A DNA stretch of 64,000 nt from Actinomycetota bacterium (GTDB lineage Bacteria; Actinomycetota; Acidimicrobiia; Acidimicrobiales; Microtrichaceae): the NCBI GenBank assembly GCA_016703525.1, contig JADJBW010000001.1, positions 1 to 64,000 on the forward strand, in the 5' to 3' direction. Below, piece after piece: positions 8,933 through 18,078 of the stretch (its first letter is position 1; every line of letters begins with the position of its first letter). A model generated the notes under the pieces. The model had not been told where the DNA came from. It searched no databases and saw nothing but the letters and a program-made list of their open reading frames with translations. Made by a program: the position numbers and the translations under genes.

Positions 8933-10672
8933 ATGGCGTACAACATCGGTCTGAACGTCATCGAGGTCGACGGCAGCGCGTCGCCCGCCATCGTCGGCGC
9001 CGCCACATCGGTGGCCGGCCTCGTGCTCGACACCGCACGCGGTCCCGTGAACACACCGACGCGGATCTCGTCCTTCCCCGACTTCGTGGCCCGATTCGGT
9101 GGGTTCGACCCGAGCAGCGTGGCCGCGTTCGTCGTGAAGGGGTTCTTCGACAACGGCGGCTCGATCGCCTGGGTCACCCGCGTCGCATCGGCGCCGAGAA
9201 CCGCGTCGCTGCAACTCCGCACCGGCGCCGGCAACAACGCCAGAGACACCCTGCGGTTCGCCGCCGGCAACCGCGGGCAGGACCACCCGGGAGCGTGGGC
9301 GAACGGACTCGGCGTCGACGTGACGGCGAGCGCCGAGACCACCCTCGGCGCGGCGAACCCTGCTGTGACCCAGACGGGCGCCGTGGTCGCGTCGGTCGCC
9401 GGGTTCAGCCGCGACGACGTGGCGATCGTCACCGACGACACGCGGTCGCGCCTCGTCACCATCACCGCGATCGACCCCGATAGCCGTCAACTCAGCTGGG
9501 ACGCTCTCCCGAACTTCGCCGACTTCGACGTCGCCAAGACCCGGGTGCGCTCGAGCGACTTCGACATCACCATCCGCGCCTCCGGCACCGGAGAGGTGCT
9601 CGAAACGTGGACGCGGCTGACACTGCGACGCGACGCTCCGAACTACGCCGTCACCCGGCTGAACGATGGGCGATCCGGGTCACGCTGGGTCACCGCAACC
9701 GATGCGCGCGGCGCCGATCAGCTCGGGGCCGGCAACGTCGGGCGCGCCGAACCGATGGCGCTCGCAGGCGGCAGCACCACCGCACCCACCGCATCCGACT
9801 ACGCGGGCACCGACGCCGTCACGAAGACCGGGATGCGCGCATTCGACCCACTCGACGTGCAGCTCGTCGCCACCGACTCCAGCGACGCCACCGTGATCCG
9901 ATCGGGCCTCGACTATTGCGAGTCCCGCGGCGACGCCATGTTCGTCGGGTCGGTTCCGCAGGGATCCATCGGCGACGGAAGCGCCAGCGGCTTCACCGCC
10001 AATCTGCGCGGCAAGAAGGTGTACGGGGCGCTCTACGGGCCGTGGATCTCGGTGCTCGATCCGCTCGCCACAACCGCCCCGACCCGGTCGGTGCCACCCA
10101 CCGGCCACATCCTCGGTGTGTTCGCCCGCACCGAGACCATCCGCGGGATTCACAAGGCGCCCGCCGGCGACGAGGCACGCCTGCTCGGCGCGCTCGACGT
10201 CGAGTACCGCCTGAGCGACGTCGATCACAGCTCGCTCGTTCGCGACGCCGGCATCAACGGCATCCGGGCGATCCCGGGCGCGGGCATCGTGATCGACGCC
10301 TCACGCACCCTCAGCACCGATACCCGCTGGCTCTACGTGAACGTTCGACTCCTGTTCAACTACGTGAAGTCGTCGCTGCGTCAGGGCCTCCGGTGGGTCC
10401 GCCAGGAGCCCAACCGCGACACCCTATGGAACGCCGTCAACTACGGCACCGTCCGCCCCTTCCTCATGGGCCTCTGGCGTCAGGGCGCCTTCGGCACCGG
10501 CGACCCCGACGACGTGTTCACCATCGTGTGCGACGCGTCGAACAACCCGCCCGACGAGGTCGACAACGGCAACTTCCACCTCGACGTCACCTTCTACCCG
10601 TCGCGACCGGCCGAGACGATCGTGATCAGCGTCGGTCAGCAGCCCTCGGGTGCATCGGCGGGCGAGTCGTGA
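8933..10672 (+). CDS. Contractile tail sheath protein
   Basis: A 579-residue sheath subunit, the outer contractile cylinder of phage-tail-like particles. The N-terminus has the typical Ser/Thr-rich opening (AIVGAATSVAGLVL) and NGGSIAWVTRVA. The centre contains DHPGAWANGLGVDV, and the conserved C-terminal part includes GIRAIPGAGIVI, RWLYVNVRLLFNYVKSSL and DNGNFHLDVTFYPSRPAETI. The length and domain order fit full sheaths of extracellular contractile systems and T4-like tails. A single sheath gene is present, as in many phages, whereas Photorhabdus PVC-type clusters carry several. Confidence 0.96.
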   Translation: MAYNIGLNVIEVDGSASPAIVGAATSVAGLVLDTARGPVNTPTRISSFPDFVARFGGFDPSSVAAFVVKGFFDNGGSIAWVTRVASAPRTASLQLRTGAGNNARDTLRFAAGNRGQDHPGAWANGLGVDVTASAETTLGAANPAVTQTGAVVASVAGFSRDDVAIVTDDTRSRLVTITAIDPDSRQLSWDALPNFADFDVAKTRVRSSDFDITIRASGTGEVLETWTRLTLRRDAPNYAVTRLNDGRSGSRWVTATDARGADQLGAGNVGRAEPMALAGGSTTAPTASDYAGTDAVTKTGMRAFDPLDVQLVATDSSDATVIRSGLDYCESRGDAMFVGSVPQGSIGDGSASGFTANLRGKKVYGALYGPWISVLDPLATTAPTRSVPPTGHILGVFARTETIRGIHKAPAGDEARLLGALDVEYRLSDVDHSSLVRDAGINGIRAIPGAGIVIDASRTLSTDTRWLYVNVRLLFNYVKSSLRQGLRWVRQEPNRDTLWNAVNYGTVRPFLMGLWRQGAFGTGDPDDVFTIVCDASNNPPDEVDNGNFHLDVTFYPSRPAETIVISVGQQPSGASAGES

Positions 10673-10721
10673 GGTCCGACGCCGCACCCACCGTTCAGCG
10701 ATTCCACGAAGGGAGCACGAC

Positions 10722-11192
10722 GTGCCGCAAGTAGGCGACATCTGGGAGTCCTACCGGGCGAACGAGTTCGTCCTCATCATCGAAGGCCGAGTCAGTCCGA
10801 GCGTCACCAAGGTGAGCGGGCTCAGCGAAGGCGAAGTCGAGACGATCGAGCAACCCGTCGGTGGCAGCATGCTCGTGCACAAGATCGCCGGGGCCAAGGT
10901 GAAGTACGAGCCGCTCACGATCGAGCGGTACGTCGACGGGAGCGCCGACGACTCGCTCTTCGCCGACTGGTTCCGCTCGGTTTTCAGCCTCAATTCCGCG
11001 ACACAGGGCGGGTCGGGCCTGCGTCGCAACGGGATGATCGAGAAGCGCCACAACGGCGTGCCGGTCATTTCGTTCGCGTTCTACGGCGCGTGGATCAAGT
11101 CGTCGAAGTTCACCGATCTCGAAGCCGGAAGCACGGGCCTGTTCAAGCAGACCATCGTGCTCGAACACGAAGGGTTGGAACGTGTTGTCTGA
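10722..11192 (+). CDS. Contractile tail inner tube protein (gp19/Hcp-like)
   Basis: A 156-residue tube subunit. The pattern GDIWESYRANEFVLIIEG, LSEGEVETIEQ and WIKSSKFTDLEAGSTGL is that of phage T4 gp19-like tail tube proteins that stack inside the sheath. The GTG at 10722 was chosen because GGGAG lies 6 bases upstream. It follows the sheath gene by about 50 bases and overlaps the next gene by 11 bases, consistent with one operon. Only one tube gene is present, where PVC-type systems often have two. Confidence 0.93.
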   Translation: MPQVGDIWESYRANEFVLIIEGRVSPSVTKVSGLSEGEVETIEQPVGGSMLVHKIAGAKVKYEPLTIERYVDGSADDSLFADWFRSVFSLNSATQGGSGLRRNGMIEKRHNGVPVISFAFYGAWIKSSKFTDLEAGSTGLFKQTIVLEHEGLERVV

Positions 11193-11958
11193 AACCACTG
11201 CACCACCACGCCGCGAACACGACGCGACGCTGCCGATCGGCTACGTCGATCGAGACGGGGTCGCCCACCGCAAGGTCGTTCTGCGCAAGATGACCGGTCG
11301 GGAGGAGGCCATCCTGGCGGACCGCCGCTTCCAACGAAACGGCGGCAAGCTCGTCACCGAACTGTTGCACAGCTGCATTCTGCGCATCGGCGAGGACGAG
11401 CAGATCACCAGAGCCGCCGTGTCGTCGCTCTACAGCGCCGACCGCAACTACCTCCTGTTGCGGCTGCGTTCGATCACCTTCGGTCCCGAACTCGACGCGA
11501 CCTACACCTGCCCGACGTGCGGCGCCGTCACGGCGGTGACCGAGGACCTCGACTCGCTACCCGTGGTCGAGGCCGACGACGGTGCCGAAGTGCGAATCGA
11601 GCTGGAGGACGGCTACATCGACCGGGACGGCTCGTTGCACACGACCATGGTCTTGCGCCTCCCCACCGGTGCCGACGAAGAGGCCGTCGCGTCGCAGATG
11701 CGCGACAACGCGTCGACAGGAAAGAACGCGCTGCTCGCACGCTGTGTGCAACGCCTCGGTGACCTCGCACCACATCGCCTCGACGCGATGGGACCGAAGA
11801 TCATGGCCGACCTGACGATGACTGACCGTCGCCTCATCGACCGAGCGTTGAACAGCGAGGCGCCCGGTGTCGATCTGGTCCGCCACCTCGACTGCGACGC
11901 CTGCGGACGGGCGTTCACCGCGAGTTTGGACCTCTCCAATTTTTTATCACTGGCCTAG
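11182..11958 (+). CDS. T4 gp26-like baseplate/tail assembly protein with zinc-binding CxxC pairs
   Basis: A 258-residue protein of the T4_baseplate (gp26-like) type found next to tube genes in contractile tails. Two CxxC pairs (CPTCG and CDACG) probably bind zinc. It starts at GTG 11182 inside the tube gene. The 0-frame product ends LSNFLSLA at a TAG (11956-11958). Its last codons are AAT TTT TTA, which form a T TTT TTA slippery heptamer followed by a stem-loop. A -1 shift gives LSNFFITGLDLD and enters the DUF6760-like frame with no stop before 12122. The UUA codon is rare in this GC-rich DNA. A short form and a longer fused form are therefore predicted. Confidence 0.85.
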   Translation: MLSETTAPPRREHDATLPIGYVDRDGVAHRKVVLRKMTGREEAILADRRFQRNGGKLVTELLHSCILRIGEDEQITRAAVSSLYSADRNYLLLRLRSITFGPELDATYTCPTCGAVTAVTEDLDSLPVVEADDGAEVRIELEDGYIDRDGSLHTTMVLRLPTGADEEAVASQMRDNASTGKNALLARCVQRLGDLAPHRLDAMGPKIMADLTMTDRRLIDRALNSEAPGVDLVRHLDCDACGRAFTASLDLSNFLSLA

Positions 11959-11984
11959 ACCTCGACGGATTGCGCCGTGAGGTC
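11940..11984 (+). promoter_or_regulatory. Candidate programmed -1 ribosomal frameshift signal
   Basis: T TTT TTA occupies 11940-11946 with the correct phase (0-frame codons AAT TTT TTA). After a 10-base spacer comes a stem-loop at 11957-11985: AGACCTC pairs with GAGGTCT, then after one bulged G (11964) ACGG (11965-11968) pairs with CCGT (11975-11978) around a 6-base loop. The 0-frame stop TAG lies in the spacer and stem base. The -1 frame is open to 12122. The same heptamer drives frameshifting in HIV-1 gag-pol, and P2 E/E' uses T TTT TTG. Whether it is used is untested; a lost T in the run is the alternative. Confidence 0.6.
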
Positions 11985-12122
11985 TTCTTCCTCGCCTACC
12001 ACCTCCACTGGTCCTGGGAGGAACTGATGTCGCTCGACATCGCCGAACGCCAGGCCTACGTCCGACTGCTCGTCGAGCAGATCGAGCGGGAGAACGCGCG
12101 CCTCGACGAGACGGGGCGATGA
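11970..12122 (+). CDS. DUF6760-like small tail protein (translated alone or as a frameshift extension)
   Basis: The frame from 11940 to the TGA at 12120-12122 encodes a short helical protein with the pattern REVFFLAYHLHWSWEEL followed by a Glu/Arg-rich helix. This resembles DUF6760 proteins that sit after gp26-like genes in contractile tail clusters (EEVAYxAYHFHW-type motif). A TTG at 11970 is the only reasonable independent start and has no clear ribosome site, which fits expression by frameshifting from the upstream gene. The next gene starts 2 bases after its stop. Likely role: tail assembly chaperone tail, by analogy with lambda T and P2 E'. Confidence 0.65.
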   Translation: MRREVFFLAYHLHWSWEELMSLDIAERQAYVRLLVEQIERENARLDETGR

Positions 12123-12123
12123 C

Positions 12124-13743
12124 GTGCCGATCGCGCTGCTCCTGACGGCCCCGGTCGACGCCCTTCGTCGCGGCATCAAGCGGTGGGCACCGTGGCAGGG
12201 CCTCGCCGAGAGCGAGGCGCTCGTGCTGCGACGATGGCGCGGACGGTTCCTGACGAACTGGTTCGGTACCGCGCTTCCGCTCGTCGGCGTGACACCGCTC
12301 GTCGCGGTGGCCAACCTCGGCGAGCTCCGTGCGCGGCTGCGAGGGATGCACGGTCGCGGCGTCGGACCGAACGGCCGAACCGACGACGCCGGGCTGCTCG
12401 AACCGCTGCTCGGCTCCGGCGGGATGCTCGTCGGCCTCCTCGCGACGCCGCTCACCTCCGTCGCCGCCGTCCCGCGACCGGCGCCGCGCTGCGCTCCGGG
12501 GCCGCCTGGTGGCGGTGCCTGCTCGCCGTGCTCGCCGCGCCGCCTCGCGTCCGTCGGCATCTCGATCGTGGGTCTGGCGGGGCCGATCGGAATCGCCTTG
12601 ACGCTCGGTACCCAGGCACTCGCCGGCGATCACGCGTTGTTCGACGTGCTGCGGCTCGGAGCCGGAATCGGACCGGCGCTCCAGCCGATCTTCGGCGGCA
12701 TCGCCTGGCTGTTCTCGCGGGTGGTCCCCCTGGTGCCGCTACTGGTCGACGTAGCGCTCTCCATTCGCTCGCTGATGACCGGCATCGCCGCGATGCTCGG
12801 CGACATCGCTCGCTCGATCCCCGACACGATCACGGCGCTGTTCGGGCCCGAGGGTGCAGCGCTCGGCGCGTTGATCGCGGGGTTGGGCGGCCTGCGCCAC
12901 GCGATGACCGGTCTCACAGCCCGATTCCACACGCTGCGCGACGCCGTCACGACGGCGTTCTCGCCGGTGACCTCACCGCTCAGGACCTTCGCCACTCGTT
13001 TCGTTCCCGGCGATGTCATCCGCAAGCACCCACTCGTCGTCGCGGTCGGCGGGTTCTCCCGATCGCTCCCCGTCTTGGGAGCGCACTGGAAGGACCTGAT
13101 CACGACGTTGCCGCTGTGGATCGGCGACATCATCGTGGCCCTGACCAAGCCGTCGAGCGGGCCGGCCTGGTGGCTCACACTCAAGAAGACCGCGACAGAC
13201 CGAGCAGTCGCGGCCGCCCGCCTACTGACAGCGATGCCTGAGGCCCCGCCACCACTCCCGGCCGTCCCGACGTTCGCAGCATTGCCCACCGCGGCGCGAG
13301 CGCGGGCGTCGGCCGGGGCTCCCAGCCCCACCCTGGCCGCCATCACCGACGCGTTCACCGCTGCATCGGCGGCTGCCGGTCGTCGTGCACCGTCGGTGCT
13401 TCCGCCCGCTGGCGCTCGCGTGCGACGCGAAGTGTCCGACGCCCACGACCGCTTCGCCGAGGTCGCCCGGTCGCTCGAACTCGCACGGACCGCGACCGAA
13501 CCGCACGCGGCCCCGATGATCCGATCCCTCGAGGACGTGCTCGTTCGCGTGGAAGCGACGATGGACGCCTCGCGCAGCGCGTACCCGGTGAAGGACGTCG
13601 CGTCGACCCTCCCGCTCCGGCTGCACGTGACCGAGCTCGCGGTGGAAGGCGCGGCGACCTCGCCCGCGGGCGTGCGACGATTCGCCGATCGCGTTCGCGC
13701 CGCCCTCGCCCAGCAGACGTTCTCGGCCGCGCAGGTGCTGTGA
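12124..13743 (+). CDS. Tape-measure-like hydrophobic tail protein 1
   Basis: A ~539-residue Ala/Leu-rich protein with long hydrophobic stretches in the centre (for example GISIVGLAGPIGIALTLG and VVPLVPLLVDVAL) and helical ends. It follows the tube and chaperone genes, the place of the tape-measure protein. Between about 12473 and 12543 the reading frame has poor codon bias and a Cys/Pro-rich product, while the -1 frame there gives ATGAALRSGAAWW and LLAVLAAP, which joins well to both sides. This implies two compensating indels. It ends in TVELAVEG-like beta sequence (HVTELAVEGAA) shared loosely with the next two genes. The exact family is not recognised. Confidence 0.6.
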   Translation: MPIALLLTAPVDALRRGIKRWAPWQGLAESEALVLRRWRGRFLTNWFGTALPLVGVTPLVAVANLGELRARLRGMHGRGVGPNGRTDDAGLLEPLLGSGGMLVGLLATPLTSVAAVPRPAPRCAPGPPGGGACSPCSPRRLASVGISIVGLAGPIGIALTLGTQALAGDHALFDVLRLGAGIGPALQPIFGGIAWLFSRVVPLVPLLVDVALSIRSLMTGIAAMLGDIARSIPDTITALFGPEGAALGALIAGLGGLRHAMTGLTARFHTLRDAVTTAFSPVTSPLRTFATRFVPGDVIRKHPLVVAVGGFSRSLPVLGAHWKDLITTLPLWIGDIIVALTKPSSGPAWWLTLKKTATDRAVAAARLLTAMPEAPPPLPAVPTFAALPTAARARASAGAPSPTLAAITDAFTAASAAAGRRAPSVLPPAGARVRREVSDAHDRFAEVARSLELARTATEPHAAPMIRSLEDVLVRVEATMDASRSAYPVKDVASTLPLRLHVTELAVEGAATSPAGVRRFADRVRAALAQQTFSAAQVL

Positions 13744-15413
13744 TGCCCATCGACTTCGCCGCCGTCGCCGATCGCTATCGCGAGCCTTTCCGACGGGAGA
13801 CGGCAACGATCGACCTGCTGTTCCTCCGGATCGGACAGCGCCTGGTGCTCGCCGCTCGCCGTGCCGCGGCGGTCGCCACGACGACGACCCACCTGCCGGA
13901 CCTCGACTTCGTCGACGGCGCACTGGTTGTCCGCGCGATGGTCCCCCCGACCCCGGGGCGGCCGGTCGGGCCGGACCGCATCGTGGACGACCTTCGACGC
14001 GGCGTCGGCCAGGCCGTCGCCGGCATGGAGGGCGCGATCACGGGACCGGCCAACGACATGGCGTTTCTCGACCTGCTCGGCGGCCTGGCGCGGCCGTTGC
14101 GCGCGGCCGCCGAACGGCCGGACACGCTCGTGCAACTCCTGGGCGCGGCGACCGCTGCGTTCGCTCGGCTCAGCCCGCCGGACACCGCTACGTCGCCCGC
14201 CGGACCGTTGGCCGATCGGATCGTCGAGGCCGCCGCGAAGGTGACTGAGGCGGTCGGAACGCTGCCGGCGCTGCCCGGCGCCTTCGACGCGGCGGTCGCC
14301 GCCGCTCGAGCCACCGGCGACTCGGCAATCCTCGGCGGAGCACAACGGATGGAGGCCGAACTCCTCGGCCTACGGAGCGACGCGCGCTGGTGGATCCTGG
14401 TCGCCGTCGACACAGCCGGCGTCGCGACGATCGAGCTCCTGACCCTGCAGCACCTCGTCGAGTCGGGCCTCGCGACGCTCGCAACGATCCCCGGCGCGCT
14501 GAGCACCTTCACGGAAGCGCTCGTCCCGGTGCTGACCAGCGTGCGCGAGTGGGCGAACTGGATCTCGGCAGTCCTGGTCGTTTACGCCGACGCGATTCGC
14601 GCCGTCGCCGATCTGCGCATCGTCCTCCCAGGCCTGGTGACACCCACGCTCGGTGAGTTGTTCGAGATGGGCGTCGACGGCACTGCCAAGATCATGCGGC
14701 AGTCCCTGCATGCCGGCCTGGGTGTCGCGACCCCGGCGCTGTCGATGGCTCCGACACAGGTTCGCGGCCTCCACGACCTGATCGACGCGGTCCTCATGAA
14801 CCCCGGCCCGGTGCCCGGAGGCGTGGTCACCGCCCCCATGACGGTGGGGTTCCCCGATCTGTCGACCGCACTCACCGGATCAGAGCGAACACGGCTCCTC
14901 GATGCAGTCGACCGCGCCGGGCTCGGCATCGAACTCGGCATCCGACGCAGCGTCGATGCGGCGGCGGCCGGCATTCGCGATATCGGGTCCCGCGCAACGC
15001 TGCCGATGGCCCAACTGCCGACCCACGGCGCCACCCAGCCGATCGACCTCGGCAGGCTCGGCGAGGTCACGCACCTCGCCGGGCGGCCCGCGAGCCCGCT
15101 CGCCGACGCGTGGGAACGCAACCTCGTCGATCAGGGATTCGCCGCGACCGCCGTCGCCATGCCGTTCCTCCTCGCCCGGATGCGCGAGCTGTGGCGCGCA
15201 CGACGCCCGCCGGAGGCGCACCCGATCTCACCCCATGCGCTCGTGCGGCGGGCGCGGCAGCACGGGATGCACGTGCCCGAACTCGTCGTAACCGTCGACG
15301 GAAGCGCACTGACCGATGCGACCGCGGCCCGTGTTGCGCACGCCGTCGCCGCCGGCATCGGCGACGCCGCAACCGCCGCGCTCCACCGCGCCGAACTCGG
15401 CGGAGGTCGATGA
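13743..15413 (+). CDS. Tape-measure-like hydrophobic tail protein 2
   Basis: A 556-residue protein starting at ATG 13743, which overlaps the previous stop as TGATG. Hydrophobic helices dominate residues ~210-300 (WWILVAVDTAG, WANWISAVLVVYADAI). Near residue 369 the motif VGFPDLSTALT is followed by GLGIELGIRRS; the same arrangement (AGFPDLATTVT ... GLGLSDQS) occurs in the next gene, so the two are paralogues. Its end, PELVVTVDGSALTDATA, is a beta strand plus helix similar in type to the ends of its neighbours. Role by position: tape measure or inner-tube component; a membrane-anchoring role is possible. Confidence 0.6.
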   Translation: MPIDFAAVADRYREPFRRETATIDLLFLRIGQRLVLAARRAAAVATTTTHLPDLDFVDGALVVRAMVPPTPGRPVGPDRIVDDLRRGVGQAVAGMEGAITGPANDMAFLDLLGGLARPLRAAAERPDTLVQLLGAATAAFARLSPPDTATSPAGPLADRIVEAAAKVTEAVGTLPALPGAFDAAVAAARATGDSAILGGAQRMEAELLGLRSDARWWILVAVDTAGVATIELLTLQHLVESGLATLATIPGALSTFTEALVPVLTSVREWANWISAVLVVYADAIRAVADLRIVLPGLVTPTLGELFEMGVDGTAKIMRQSLHAGLGVATPALSMAPTQVRGLHDLIDAVLMNPGPVPGGVVTAPMTVGFPDLSTALTGSERTRLLDAVDRAGLGIELGIRRSVDAAAAGIRDIGSRATLPMAQLPTHGATQPIDLGRLGEVTHLAGRPASPLADAWERNLVDQGFAATAVAMPFLLARMRELWRARRPPEAHPISPHALVRRARQHGMHVPELVVTVDGSALTDATAARVAHAVAAGIGDAATAALHRAELGGGR

Positions 15414-17039
15414 TGGACGACGATCTCATCACGCAGATAGGGCTGCTGCTCACCCAGGTTCGGTTCGCCCGCATGGCGCTCGAGGACATCGAGCGCTCGA
15501 CCGCCAAGTACGCCGGGCTGTCGCTGAGCATCGGCGCGTCCGGCTCGCAACCCTTCGGCGCTCCCCCGATCCAGGACGGCGCACTGAAGGTGTTCGTCGT
15601 CAACCTCGGCGACCTCGCCGTGCCGACCGGCGGTGACCTCATCTCGGGGATCCTCGGCGGCGCGGGGCGGTTCCTGGGCGGATTCCTCGGCCAACTGGTC
15701 GGTGGGACCATCAGCGGGGTCGCATTCACCCCCATCACCCTTGCCCACATGGCGTCGATCACACGCGACGCATCGACGTTGTACGGCCTCTACCTCGATG
15801 CTCAGAAGGCGAAGCCGCCAGAAGCGGACACCGGTGCCGCCGGCTGGTTGCAGGTCGTGCTCGCGTTGCCTCCCGTTCTCGACGGACTCACCGTGGCGTT
15901 GCCGATGGTCACCGGTACGGTCGCTTCGCTGCTCGCCCGACTGCCCTCGCTGCAGATCGTTGTGAGCGATCTCGTCGTGTTCGCCGCGGGCACGACGCTG
16001 CGACTCCGCGCCTTCGCGTTCGCGCTGATCTCCGACACGTTGCAGCTGTCGGCGCGGCTCGCCGCCGGCACCCTCGAGATCGTGTCGAAGACGGCCGGAT
16101 CGATCATCCAAGCCATCTTCGCGGCGCTCAAGAGCACGCTCGAAGCAACCTTCGCGGTCATCGATCAGGTCGGGCCAGGCCTCGCCCGCACCATGAACCA
16201 GCTGATCGCGTTCCTCGGCCGAGATGTTGTGGCGGCGCTCGACGCGATCGGCGGGAGTTCGGTCGTTCGGCTCGTCTGGCACTTCTCGGTCAGCCTGCCG
16301 CTCATTCTGCCGGCGCTGGCCAAGATCAAGGGGACCCCGCTCTCGATCGCCGAGACCGACGCCCTGACCGAGGCGCAAATGATCGCCCGCACGGCGACAT
16401 TCATGGCACCGAGGCCGAAGCTCGCCGGGTTCCCCGACCTCGCCACAACGGTGACGAAGGCACAACGGGATGCCTCGTTCCGAGCGCTCGAGCAGCTCGG
16501 TCTCGGCCTGAGCGATCAGTCAACGAAGGCGTTCGGCGCAGCAACATCCGGAATCAGCGCCGTGACGACCCTCGTCACCACCGAGCTCGCGGCGTCGGAC
16601 GCTCGGCTCAAAGGCGACCTCGCCGACCAGCTCAAAGCCGCCGCCCGAGACACGGCCAACATCAGCAACCAGCTCCACGCGGCGGCAACGGCGTCGTCGG
16701 GATTGCCGCAGGTCGACGCGATGGCGGCGGCGTACGAGAAGTGGCTGGCCGGACGCGGGTTCGACTCGCTGATGTCTGCCGTACGCCTCCGACTCGGCGA
16801 CGAGGCTCGTCTCACCCCGGAACGATCCGCGCTCGCAACCGTCGTCGACCGCAGCCGCGAGCTCGGCGGCGATCCCCATCGAGATCGACCGGATCCGAAT
16901 CGAACTCGTAGCGCCCGCCACGTCATCGGCCAGACGTGACTCGCCGGCATCCCGGATCGGGTCGGCGACCAGCGCCGCCGCCCGCGGCGGGGCCTACCTC
17001 GAATCGGTCCCGACAACCCCGTCTCCGGGAGGCGCCTGA
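15413..17039 (+). CDS. Tape-measure-like hydrophobic tail protein 3, apparently frameshifted near the 3' end
   Basis: Starts at ATG 15413 with GGAGG six bases upstream. Contains strongly hydrophobic stretches (LISGILGGAGRFLGGFLG, LQIVVSDLVVFAAG, LSLPLILPALAK-like) and the AGFPDLATTVT motif near residue 339. The uninterrupted frame stops at 16939, but from about 16860 its codon bias collapses, while the +1 frame encodes IPIEIDRIRIELVAP and runs to 17039, just before the next gene. That ending matches the C-terminal beta motif of the two preceding paralogues, so the true product probably ends at 17039. A one-base indel in the GCGGCGGC tract near 16860 is likely. Confidence 0.55.
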
Positions 17040-17040
17040 C

Positions 17041-17760
17041 ATGGCGATGAGCGGCTACATCGCGAACGTCCTCCAGGTTCCGCCGCTGGTGTTCCGGTTC
17101 CAGATGAACCCGTCGGTGCTGAGCGAGAAGCGATCGTTCGAATACAAGGATCAGCCGGCGGCCGCCGTCACGCCCGTTCCCACCGCGAAGCCCGACGAGA
17201 AGCCGTCGATGCTGGGTGCTGTCACCGGCTTCCTCGGCGGCGCGTACGAGGGCGCCAAGAAGCTCGGCCCCAAACTCACCGCCACGACGCCGGTGAGCGC
17301 CGGCCCGCAGGCGGGCAAACCCCGGGTGATCGAGTTGGAGTTCCCGCTCGACGCGAACTGGACCGAACCGGACGGCAGCTACCGCTGGGGTTCGCCGAGG
17401 ATCGACCTCGACCTGCAGATCCTGCGCAGCTTCGTGAACCCGGGGCTCGCGATCACCGACGTGCTCGACGCGCTCGGCGGGGTGTTCCTCGACAAGTGGA
17501 AGCCCCCGGAACTCTCGCTGCGCTACGGCGGCGTTTCGCTCACCGGCGTCATGACCGACCTCAACATCAAGGTCGTGTCGTTCTTCGACGACGGGTCGCC
17601 ACTGCGGGCCGAGATCAACGCCGTCATCAAGGAACAGACCTATTCGATCGCCGCGGTCACCGGCACGATCGGCCGGCTGCTCGACACCGGCAACGCCGCG
17701 CTACGAACCCCGATCGGCGACATCGCCGCCGCCTCGCCCATCGGCGGGCTCTTCGACTGA
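17041..17760 (+). CDS. Contractile injection system tube-initiator protein (Pvc7-like, CIS_tube)
   Basis: A 239-residue protein. Its opening PLVFRFQMNPSVLSEKRS is characteristic of the CIS_tube/Pvc7 family (F.FNP.....sr), which links the tube to the spike hub. The middle has a Pro/Lys-rich variable segment and the end a beta-rich domain (LSLRYGGVSLTGVMTDLNI). GGGAGG precedes the ATG at 17041. In PVC-type systems the LysM domain is fused to this protein; here LysM is carried by the separate next gene 12 bases downstream. Confidence 0.8.
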   Translation: MAMSGYIANVLQVPPLVFRFQMNPSVLSEKRSFEYKDQPAAAVTPVPTAKPDEKPSMLGAVTGFLGGAYEGAKKLGPKLTATTPVSAGPQAGKPRVIELEFPLDANWTEPDGSYRWGSPRIDLDLQILRSFVNPGLAITDVLDALGGVFLDKWKPPELSLRYGGVSLTGVMTDLNIKVVSFFDDGSPLRAEINAVIKEQTYSIAAVTGTIGRLLDTGNAALRTPIGDIAAASPIGGLFD

Positions 17761-17772
17761 ACGGACGACCCG

Positions 17773-18078
17773 ATGCCCCGCACAGCCGCCTCCCGCCACC
17801 ATCTGCTCCCCGTGATCGACGCGCCCGACGCCGACGGTGTGCCCCGCCGAACGCTCGCCATCCGGCGCGGCGTCGCCTCGCCCGACGCGATCCGCCACCA
17901 CGTGGTGTCGGCCGGCGACACGTTCGAGTCGCTCGCCGATCGCTACCTGTCGACGCCCGAGCTCTGGTGGCTCATCGCCGACGCGAACCCCGTGCTCGCC
18001 GACCTCGACCTGCGCCCCGGCACCGTCGTGGCGATCCCCACCGCGTGGCCCGCCGCCGAGCGCAGCAGGAGGTTCTGA
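17773..18078 (+). CDS. LysM-domain baseplate protein (gpX/gp53-like)
   Basis: A 101-residue protein. Residues ~45-95 form a LysM fold (HHVVSAGDTFESLADRYL ... WWLIADANP ... PGTVVAIP), the signature of P2 gpX-type small baseplate proteins that bind the hub. It sits between the Pvc7-like and gpD genes and ends where gpD begins (one-base overlap of TGATG). It is expected to be structural, stabilising the hub, rather than a wall-binding enzyme. Confidence 0.85.
   Translation: MPRTAASRHHLLPVIDAPDADGVPRRTLAIRRGVASPDAIRHHVVSAGDTFESLADRYLSTPELWWLIADANPVLADLDLRPGTVVAIPTAWPAAERSRRF

Noticed and set aside
12630..14345. A 571-codon minus-strand open frame opposite tape-measure-like genes 1 and 2.
   Set aside because: Ser/Arg-rich shadow with no motif; the plus strand has coupled starts and paralogous motifs.
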